Origin: UBA1543 sp964596375
GTDB lineage: Bacteria; Pseudomonadota; Zetaproteobacteria; Mariprofundales; Mariprofundaceae
Direction: 5' to 3'
Assembly (NCBI GenBank): GCA_964596375.1
Contig: CAZQTO010000132.1
Coordinates: 1 to 5,488, forward strand
DNA length: 5,488 bases
This document shows positions 1 through 5,427 of this stretch, in pieces (position 1 is the first letter of the stretch; each line of letters begins with the position of its first letter). The translations under genes and the position numbers were made by a program. Under the pieces are notes generated by a model. The model was not told where the DNA came from. It searched no databases and saw only the letters and a program-made list of their open reading frames with translations.

Positions 1-1
1 C

Positions 2-337
2 TCGGAAAAGCAGGTTAGCTCGAAGTTGGCTATGCATCTCAATCGGAACAAGCACCGCGGCCTTTTTGTGCAAGGCACTAATACGGTGTTTGAGCTGTCC
101 TCAGAAAAGCCATCGGTCACAGTGACGATCGGAACATTAGGCCGACTGAGGGTGACCTATGACGGAATTCGTTTCACGATCGCTATGGTTGAAGGCTCGG
201 TAAGAATTAACAACGTACCTGCTGTACCGGGTCACGTGTTGCACGAGGCTTGTGCCATTGGGTTTGGTGATGAAAGTCTCGGCGCGGCACGGCAATGGGT
301 CTCATTCTTCTCGTCGCACCCGGAAGTCGTTTTATGA
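2..337 (+). CDS. FHA-like small protein, 5' end outside window
   Basis: The frame is open from the left window edge to the TGA at 335-337, so the true start may lie upstream. Internal candidates are TTG at 26 and ATG at 32, neither with a convincing ribosome binding site. The visible part resembles a degenerate forkhead-associated (FHA) phosphothreonine-binding fold. It has a VSS-K-LA stretch where FHA proteins carry S-x-x-H, then GLFVQGTNTVFEL in place of the usual S-x-NGTFV, and later VRINNVPAVPGHVL followed by IGFGD, like the closing FHA strands. The conserved His appears to be Leu, so phosphopeptide binding is doubtful. There is no signal peptide or membrane segment in the visible part. 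The stop overlaps the kinase start (ATGA, 334-337), which implies translational coupling and a shared function, perhaps as partner or substrate of the kinase. The gene is well supported. The FHA assignment is by eye and tentative. Confidence 0.5.
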   Translation, partial: SEKQVSSKLAMHLNRNKHRGLFVQGTNTVFELSSEKPSVTVTIGTLGRLRVTYDGIRFTIAMVEGSVRINNVPAVPGHVLHEACAIGFGDESLGAARQWVSFFSSHPEVVL

Positions 338-637
338 AGCTCAATCCAGGCGATGTAATTGCAGAACGGTACAGGGTTGACGCTTTTCATCTTGAAGGCG
401 GAATGCAAGAGGTCTATCGATGTTTCGACCTTTCGCTGGATCGAGTCGTTGCCTTGAAGACACCCCGCGAGGGAATCGTCGACAAGCGCTTTAGTAGAGG
501 TGCGCAGATGGGCGCACGTGTTGCGCACCCTAATGTGGCAGCTACTCTTGACTACGTCGAAGAGGGTGCCAACCGATGTTTGATAGAGGAATTTATCGAA
601 GGAAAAAGCCTTGGAAGACGGCTTTCGAGTGACTTCA

Positions 638-643
638 TTTTTT
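638..643 (+). other. T6 homopolymer at the kinase frame break
   Basis: Upstream codons read GAC TTC ATT TTT in the N-lobe frame. The C-lobe frame resumes as CTC GAT CCA at 644. One T fewer (T5) gives the continuous peptide DFIFLDPSLSTW, which fits the kinase region just after the hinge. The change required is +1 (or -2), so this is not a classical -1 slippery heptamer. Six T is short for polymerase slippage. A one-base homopolymer indel, in the read or in the genome, is the simplest explanation. Confidence 0.7.
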
Positions 644-1240
644 CTCGATCCATCGCTTTCAACTTGGGTTGTCCATAACATCGCCAAGGGACTTCAGGCT
701 GCGCACAAGGTGGGCATTTGCCACCGAGATCTCAAGCCGAGCAATATTATTACGTCCGCCAACGGTCATATCGATATCATCAAATTGACAGATTTTGGCA
801 TCGCTAAGCTAGCCGAGAAAGAACTGGAAGCTGAGATTGAACTATTTGGGCAAGATGAAAACACTCTGACTTCATCGAGTACACTGCTTGGGGCGGTCCC
901 ATATTTAGCTCCGGAATGCTGGAATGATTGGTCAAACGTTGGCCAACCCGCTGACATTTGGGGTCTAGGCGCAATTGGCTGTCACCTGCTGCTCGGAAAG
1001 CCTCCTTTCGGTGGAGGTAAAGGAGCCATCATGAAGATGGCGCAGGCCCAGTTGAAAGGCCATGTGACGGTGAGTTCGCCCAAATGGTTTGGCAAGCATC
1101 AGGAAACCAATCAGCTTGAGCAGGAGTTGTGGGCTATTGTGCAGAGTTGCCTGCAGGTTGATCCAGCACTTCGGCCAACCGCAGACGAAGTCGTACGAAG
1201 ATGCGAAATCTTATGCTATTCCGCCACCCCGAGAAAGACG

Positions 1241-1444
1241 GGCGTGATAGAGAACTATCCCATGGCGTACCCAAATGGTAAAAAAGCTCAGGCCGGCTTC
1301 ATCGCAGTAGACGGCGGTGGCACCGTGTTCTTTCACATCTCCGACTTCTTTAGTGAGGGAGAAAAGCCCCAAGTTGGCCAGCGCGTAAACTTCAGCTTGG
1401 CGCCTGGTAAACCAAGGGAGCGCTGCTCGCCCGTACTGCTTCTG
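1241..1444 (+). other. Cold-shock (OB-fold) domain at the kinase C-terminus
   Basis: The domain begins TGVIENY, corresponding to the first strand of CspA (TGIVKWF). It continues with NGKKAQAGFI at the RNP1 position (KGFGFI in CspA), then VFFHISDF at the RNP2 position (VFVHFSAI), and VGQRVNFSLAPG matching the EGQKVSFTIESG strand. Cold-shock domains bind single-stranded RNA or DNA through aromatic residues of these strands. Here RNP1 has lost an aromatic (QAGF instead of GFGF), while both Phe and the His of RNP2 are kept. It is about 68 residues long, as expected for a full domain. It directly follows the kinase fold, whose last recognisable motif (RPTADEV) ends near residue 286. Nucleic-acid sensing by the kinase is an inference. 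Confidence 0.7.
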
Positions 1445-1459
1445 CAAAACCCGTAGCGT

Positions 1460-1501
1460 TCCGCCGCCCTGTCAGCCTCCCACCAGTTCTTTGGCGGCGG
1501 A
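1460..1501. terminator. GC-rich inverted repeat between convergent genes, possible 3' hairpin
   Basis: TCCGCCGCC at 1460-1468 pairs perfectly with GGCGGCGGA at 1493-1501 across a 24-nt loop. It starts three bases after the kinase stop. It also lies about 170 bases beyond the stop of the convergent ATPase gene, so it could act for either strand. No T-tract follows on either strand, so it is not a textbook intrinsic terminator. It may instead be an mRNA 3'-end stabilising stem. The rest of the 217-base gap (1457-1673) shows no gene. It contains only a 10-bp AT-rich palindrome at 1604-1613. Confidence 0.35.
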
Positions 1502-1673
1502 TGGTCTTCGCTTCACCGCCTCAATAACGGGTGATTATGAAATCAACCCGAGCTTAAAGCTGCGAAAATCAGGAAGGAAAATCGAGGACAGCCTACTTAT
1601 TAAATATCGATATCGAATGTCTGTAGTTGGCTGGAAGCGATGTTTGGTCATTGGATTTGTAGGGCAGGGGGGC

Positions 1674-4262
1674 TTATTTCAGGCTGCGCAGGCGGCGATA
1701 GACGGCGACCTTGATAAAGTCATTCACAACGAACCACACAAGTGCATAGCCCCACATGTAGATGGCATAGGACCAGCCTATCGGCTCCATGAACAGACCG
1801 TAGACGCCGATGAGGCTGCCGGTAATCAGGGTCAGGGATGCCGCGCCGAACAGGATCGGTGACGGATACGGCTTTTCCCAGAAATGCGCGCTGCCGGTGC
1901 GCGTGGTGTAGATGGTGACATGGCCGGCCACCGTGAGCTTCACGAAAAGCAGCGACTGGATCACAGGGTCGGAAAACTTGAAATAGAGCAGCAGGTAGAA
2001 CAGCAGGAACGATGAGGCAACGCCTGCCAGGCCGAGCACCGACGATACGGTGAGCATTTCCTTCATGTTCCAGCGCACCGGCGCATTGCTGACTTTGGTG
2101 TGATCGAAGGCGATGGCCATGATCGGAATATCATTGAGCAGGGCCAGCAGGATGATCATGGTGGCCGTGACCGGATAGAAATTGAAAATGATGATGCTCA
2201 GGGCGATGAACAGGATGATGCGCGTGGTCTCGGCAATCCTGAACAGGGAATAGCTCTGCATGCGTTCAAAGGTGATCCTGGCCTGTTTGATGGCATCGTT
2301 GATCACCGACAGGCCCGGAGCCGTCAGGATGATATCCGCCGCCGCGCGTGCCGCATCGGTGGCATTGGAGACCGCGATGCCGCAGTCGGCCTTTTTCAGG
2401 GCTGGGGCATCGTTCACGCCGTCACCGGTCATGCCGACGATGTAGTTCGCCTTCTGCAGGGCATCCACCAGATAGTATTTATCCTCGGGCACGACCTGGG
2501 CAAAGATATCCACGGACTCGATGGTCTGGATGATGGCCGATTCATGCGAACGGATCAGGCCTGCGGTGATCTTCTCGGTGGCAAAGGACTGCTGCATCTC
2601 GAGAATGATCTGCCGGGTGAGCTGCTCCACATCCTCATCGCTGATCTCCGGGGCCAGCCTGCGGTAGATGCCCTTGCTCAGCGCCCTGGCCAGCACATAC
2701 AGGTCTTCATGGCCCACACTCTTGAGCTCGTTGGGCAGGATGGAACGCCCCTCAAGGCCGAGCATCCTGCCCACCTCGCGGGCGATCGATATATTGTCGC
2801 CGGTGATCATCTTGACCTGGATGCCGTGCGCCCGCATATCCGCGATGGCCTGAATGGCATCCTCGCGCGGCGGATCGAGCAGCGGGATCAGGCCGACCAG
2901 CGCCAGTTGTTCGCCGTCCTTTCGGGCGACGGCAATGGCGCGGTAGCCTTTCTGTGCCAACTGGTTGATGGCATCGGTGATGCGCTGTGCTTCGCTCTCG
3001 GGCAGTTTGGCCATCTCGAGCAATACCTGGGCGGCCCCCTTAAGGGCTGTGAACTGCTTTCCATCATGCTCCACCTCGGCTTCGGTGCATTTGCGGATGG
3101 GGTCGAAGGGGGTGAACTGCGTCTGTTGGTACTCGCTCCAGTCCAGGGACGGGAAGTGCTCTTCGATGTAGCGGAAGATCGGGACCTCGACCGGATCACG
3201 GTTTTCGGCTTTTGAAGCCAGGGCGGCGAGAAGAAACAGCTCTTCTTCGCTATGTCCGGCAAAGACAAGCGGCTCGGCCACCTGCATCTGGTTCAGGGTG
3301 AGGGTGCCGGTCTTGTCCGAGCAGAACACATCCACACCGGCCAGCTCCTCGATGGCCGTGAGCTTGGAAACGATGGCGCCGCGCCGGGCAAGGTTGAGTG
3401 CGCCGATGGCCAGGGTCACCGAAAGCACCGCGGGCAGGGCCACCGGTATGGAGGCCACGGCAAGCACCAGCGAGAACCTGGCGATCTCCAGAAAACTCTC
3501 GTCGCGGAACAGGCCGACGAACACCACAAGCACGATCAGGATGATGGTGATGAGGATCAGGAAATCACCGATCTGGATGACCATCTTCTGGAAATGGCTG
3601 CGCTCTTCCAGTTGCGCTGTCGCGACCAGCGAAACCATGCCGGCGAAGTTGGTGTGCGCACCGGTATTGACCACAACGGCCAGCATCTCGCTTTGCTTGA
3701 CGATGGTGTTGGCATAGGCCACTTCGCCCGCCTTCTTGGCGACAGGCAGCGATTCCCCGGTCATCGAGGACTGGTCGACAAGCAGGTAAGCGCCTTCGAG
3801 CAACAGCACGTCGGCCGGGATGATATTGCCGATTCTGAGCTTGATGATATCGCCCGGCACCAGTTCCCCGGCGGGCACGGATTTGAATTCGCCGGAACGG
3901 CGAACCGCGACCTGCACATTGAGATGCTGCTTGAGGACCTTCAGCGCATTGAGCGCCCGGTGTTCCTGAAAGAAATCCACGCCGGCATTGATCAACAGCA
4001 TGGTCGTGATGATGGCCAGGTCTTCCCACTTCTGGACGATGAAGGACAGGGTGGCGGCTACTTCGATCATCCACGGGATCGGCCCCCAGAAGCGGCGGAA
4101 GATGCGATGCCAGAGGGCTTCTTCCCGCTCGACGACCTCGTTGCTGCCGAAGCGCTGGCGGCGCTCGGCAACCTCGCTTGAGGTCAGGCCCTTGAGCGGG
4201 TCGACCTCCAGTGTTTTCAGTGTTTCCTGAATAGAATGCTGTGCAAATTCATCTGTTCGCAT
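1674..4262 (-). CDS. P-type ATPase, plasma-membrane proton-efflux (P3A) type
   Basis: This is an 862-residue ion pump of the inner membrane. It resembles the P3A H+-ATPases that couple ATP hydrolysis to proton export. Order of parts: an N-terminal cation-ATPase domain (about 10-70), M1-M2 (60-98), an actuator domain with TGES (168-171), M3-M4 (229-289) with PVALP (273-277), phosphorylation site DKTGTLT (Asp316, codon 3315-3317), nucleotide-binding KGA (408-410), TGDN (487-490), MTGDGVNDAP (611-620), and M5-M10 (about 677-852). The M6 sequence ALLNDIP (707-713) carries Asp711. It aligns with the proton-carrying Asp of plant and fungal pumps (LLND), and no heavy-metal CPC motif is present, so H+ is favoured over Ca2+ or Cu+. 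The start is ATG 4262, five bases after GGGAG. An in-frame TTG at 4274 overlaps that Shine-Dalgarno and is rejected. A segment of about 81 residues (506-586) between TGDN and VPEDK looks longer than usual. The protein ends shortly after M10, with no long regulatory tail. It converges on the kinase and diverges from the ZIP gene. Confidence 0.92.
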   Translation of the reverse strand: MRTDEFAQHSIQETLKTLEVDPLKGLTSSEVAERRQRFGSNEVVEREEALWHRIFRRFWGPIPWMIEVAATLSFIVQKWEDLAIITTMLLINAGVDFFQEHRALNALKVLKQHLNVQVAVRRSGEFKSVPAGELVPGDIIKLRIGNIIPADVLLLEGAYLLVDQSSMTGESLPVAKKAGEVAYANTIVKQSEMLAVVVNTGAHTNFAGMVSLVATAQLEERSHFQKMVIQIGDFLILITIILIVLVVFVGLFRDESFLEIARFSLVLAVASIPVALPAVLSVTLAIGALNLARRGAIVSKLTAIEELAGVDVFCSDKTGTLTLNQMQVAEPLVFAGHSEEELFLLAALASKAENRDPVEVPIFRYIEEHFPSLDWSEYQQTQFTPFDPIRKCTEAEVEHDGKQFTALKGAAQVLLEMAKLPESEAQRITDAINQLAQKGYRAIAVARKDGEQLALVGLIPLLDPPREDAIQAIADMRAHGIQVKMITGDNISIAREVGRMLGLEGRSILPNELKSVGHEDLYVLARALSKGIYRRLAPEISDEDVEQLTRQIILEMQQSFATEKITAGLIRSHESAIIQTIESVDIFAQVVPEDKYYLVDALQKANYIVGMTGDGVNDAPALKKADCGIAVSNATDAARAAADIILTAPGLSVINDAIKQARITFERMQSYSLFRIAETTRIILFIALSIIIFNFYPVTATMIILLALLNDIPIMAIAFDHTKVSNAPVRWNMKEMLTVSSVLGLAGVASSFLLFYLLLYFKFSDPVIQSLLFVKLTVAGHVTIYTTRTGSAHFWEKPYPSPILFGAASLTLITGSLIGVYGLFMEPIGWSYAIYMWGYALVWFVVNDFIKVAVYRRLRSLK

Positions 4263-4267
4263 GCCTG

Positions 4268-4272
4268 CTCCC
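4268..4272 (-). promoter_or_regulatory. Ribosome binding site fixing the ATPase start
   Basis: On the minus strand GGGAG sits five bases before ATG 4262-4260. The upstream in-frame TTG (4274-4272) shares its last base with this element and has no comparable site of its own. The ATG, beginning MRTDEFAQ, is therefore the supported start. Confidence 0.75.
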
Positions 4273-4294
4273 AAACCAAATCAAGTCGCCACAC

Positions 4295-4325
4295 GGCCTT
4301 GCACCCGTCAGGTCTATGCAAGGCC
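4295..4325. repeat. Perfect 9-bp inverted repeat in the ATPase leader
   Basis: GGCCTTGCA (4295-4303) and TGCAAGGCC (4317-4325) are exact reverse complements separated by 13 bases. The element lies 33 bases upstream of the ATPase ATG. It would fold into a strong stem-loop in the ATPase leader RNA, or serve as a two-fold symmetric operator. No T-run follows, so it is not an intrinsic terminator. Regulation of the pump by this element is inferred from position. Confidence 0.55.
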
Positions 4326-4426
4326 ATCGTGCCGCCGCAGTCCTATTGTAGTCGAAATCGTTTGATAAGCAGTCCGTGCAGGAAAAACGCACCAGATAAC
4401 GGATCAACCGCCGTCTGCATCAGCTC

Positions 4427-4436
4427 GGCGTACGCC
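4427..4436. repeat. 10-bp palindrome in the divergent intergenic region
   Basis: GGCGTACGCC is perfectly self-complementary. In addition TCGGCG (4425-4430) is repeated in inverse as CGCCGA (4442-4447). It lies about 57 bases upstream of the -35 box of the ZIP gene. It might be a regulator site, but short GC palindromes arise by chance. Confidence 0.2.
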
Positions 4437-4492
4437 AGCCCCGCCGAACGAAAAAAACTGATTCTACATTGACTCTTGTGAGTGATTTAATT

Positions 4493-4521
4493 TTGACCTT
4501 GGCATCAATTCAGGCTATAAG
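4493..4521 (+). promoter_or_regulatory. Sigma70-like promoter of the ZIP transporter gene
   Basis: TTGACC (4493-4498, five of six to consensus) and TATAAG (4516-4521, five of six) are separated by exactly 17 bases. The expected transcription start, about 4527-4530, leaves a leader of only 9 to 12 bases before ATG 4539. This fits the lack of a clear Shine-Dalgarno sequence in front of that ATG. Confidence 0.65.
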
Positions 4522-4538
4522 AATCTAGAACATCAATT

Positions 4539-5312
4539 ATGGAAATACTCTGGTTCAAGGTTCTTTCACTTCTGCTCATTTTTACCGCAGGGCTGCTTGC
4601 GGGAATCGCGCCTTCGCGCATGCGCGTATCCCAGCAGGGAGAGCGGCAGCTCATCTGGGGCAATGCCTTCTCCGGTGGCGTGTTTCTTGGGGCAGGGCTT
4701 CTGCACATGCTTCCGGATGCGCGGGAGAATTTCGAAGTATTTGCGGGAGACGTTGATTTCCCATTCCCCGCTCTGATTTGCGGGCTGGGGTTTCTCCTTA
4801 TTCTGCTACTGGAAAAGGGCGTTCTGGGCGGAAGCCATGATGTGGGAGAAGCCAGCGAAGTGCGGGCTGCCAATCCTTTTCTGCTTTGCCTGATCCTTTC
4901 GATTCATTCCATTATCGCAGGAACGTCGCTGGGGCTGGAAGCAACACTGGTATCGGCCACAGCCATATTCATCGCCATCATCGCACACAAGGGAGCGGCT
5001 TCCTTCGCGCTCGGTGTGAGTCTGAGGGAAAGTCATTTCCCCAGCTTTCGGCATATCGTGATCATCGGTTTCTTTGCTGCCATGACGCCTCTGGGGGTGA
5101 TTCTCGGGACAAGTTTCTCGGCGGCATTTTCGGGCCATACGAGCGCCGGGATCGAGGCGGTTTTTGACAGTCTGGCCGCAGGGACATTCCTCTATGTTGC
5201 CGTTGTCGACATCATCGAAGAAGTCTTCAGGCAGCCCGCGGACCGCTGGATCAAGGTTCTCCTCATCACGTGCGGCTTCGCACTCATGGCCCTGATTGCC
5301 GTTTGGGCGTAA
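4539..5312 (+). CDS. ZIP-family divalent metal transporter
   Basis: This 257-residue inner-membrane protein belongs to the ZIP (Zrt/Irt-like) family and resembles the eukaryotic ZIP1-3 branch. ZIP proteins import Zn2+, Fe2+ or similar ions into the cytoplasm. Eight hydrophobic segments are visible at about 5-24, 40-60, 76-92, 113-134, 137-161, 170-191, 203-226 and 237-256. Segment 2 has GGVFLGAGLLHMLPDA (His56). Segment 4 has HSIIAGTSLGLE (His123). Segment 5 has HKGAASFALG (His150, Lys151). Segment 7-8 contains AGTFLYVAVVDIIEEVF. The usual Glu of the segment-4 motif HSxxEG is Ala127, which removes one expected metal ligand. The loop between segments 3 and 4 (about 92-112) is short and has a single His, unlike the His-rich loops of many ZIPs. 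ATG 4539 is the start because it directly follows a strong promoter. The metal cannot be assigned. It is divergent from the proton pump, which may reflect a shared physiological setting. Confidence 0.9.
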   Translation: MEILWFKVLSLLLIFTAGLLAGIAPSRMRVSQQGERQLIWGNAFSGGVFLGAGLLHMLPDARENFEVFAGDVDFPFPALICGLGFLLILLLEKGVLGGSHDVGEASEVRAANPFLLCLILSIHSIIAGTSLGLEATLVSATAIFIAIIAHKGAASFALGVSLRESHFPSFRHIVIIGFFAAMTPLGVILGTSFSAAFSGHTSAGIEAVFDSLAAGTFLYVAVVDIIEEVFRQPADRWIKVLLITCGFALMALIAVWA

Positions 5313-5361
5313 CCAGATTGCCCACTGCCGTCACTATCTCGGTGCAAGCAATGGGTAGTAA

Positions 5362-5388
5362 CTAATATTAGAGGCTTATAGAGTCTAT
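5362..5388. repeat. Two adjacent AT-rich palindromes upstream of the DUF4062 gene
   Basis: CTAATATTAG (5362-5371) is a perfect 10-bp palindrome. ATAGAGTCTAT (5378-5388) is a perfect 5-bp inverted repeat around one central G. Both lie 40 to 66 bases before ATG 5428, where an operator or promoter would be expected. TATAGA (5377-5382) overlaps the second palindrome and could be a -10 box, but no good -35 is seen. No terminator for the ZIP gene is recognisable in 5313-5361. Confidence 0.3.
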
Positions 5389-5427
5389 CCCTTCAATATG
5401 GAAATGGGGACATGATGGGAGAACGAA

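Larger units (their letters stand above)
334..1456 (+). pseudogene. Ser/Thr protein kinase with C-terminal cold-shock domain, frame broken at T6
   Basis: This is a Hanks-type (eukaryotic-like) protein kinase that would phosphorylate Ser/Thr. The start is ATG 334, with GGAAG at 322-326 and a 4-nt overlap with the upstream gene. The N-lobe frame gives 114 residues and stops at 676-678. The C-lobe continues in the +1 frame to TAG 1454-1456. Skipping one T of 638-643 gives 373 residues, used for numbering here. Motifs: Gly-rich loop EGGMQEVY (21-28), VAIK-type Lys42, HRDLKPSN (130-137, catalytic Asp132), DFG (153-155), a Thr/Ser-rich activation loop (177-183), APE (192-194), DIWGLG (207-212) and the conserved Arg280. 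Residues 303-370 form a cold-shock domain. There is no transmembrane helix, so it should be cytosolic. The Gly loop keeps only its middle glycines, and the alpha-C Glu position appears to be Gly56. The intact downstream frame argues for a recent break, a sequencing indel or recoding. Kinase identity is secure; whether it is expressed is not. Confidence 0.85.

Noticed and set aside
295..333. Upstream ATG 295 as the kinase start
   Set aside because: It would overlap the preceding gene by 43 bases. ATG 334 has GGAAG at good spacing, an ATGA junction, and begins with the typical MKLNPGDVIAERYRV kinase opening.
611..643. Independent start of the kinase C-lobe at TTG 611
   Set aside because: The extra residues before FFLDPS do not fit a kinase, no ribosome binding site is present, and a C-lobe alone lacks the ATP-binding lysine.
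637..645. Classical -1 ribosomal frameshift site at the T-run
   Set aside because: The shift needed is +1 or -2, and the zero-frame codons ATT TTT TCT do not fit the X XXY YYZ pattern.
1491..1862. Open frame starting TTG downstream of the kinase
   Set aside because: It runs antisense into the ATPase 3' end, has no ribosome binding site and matches no family I know.
2100..4181. Long open frames on the + strand opposite the ATPase
   Set aside because: They are antisense shadows. Their products are His/Asp/Gly-rich low-complexity strings without family motifs, while the minus strand encodes a complete P-type ATPase.
4345..4350. TACAAT on the minus strand as a -10 box for the ATPase
   Set aside because: The position is plausible, but no acceptable -35 is found 16 to 18 bases upstream, so it is not listed as a promoter.
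4236..4472. 78-codon + strand frame across the divergent intergenic region
   Set aside because: It starts inside the ATPase gene on the opposite strand, lacks a ribosome binding site and shows no recognisable domain.
4472..4483. ACTC-TTGT-GAGT small inverted repeat upstream of the ZIP promoter
   Set aside because: Arms of only four bases are expected by chance.
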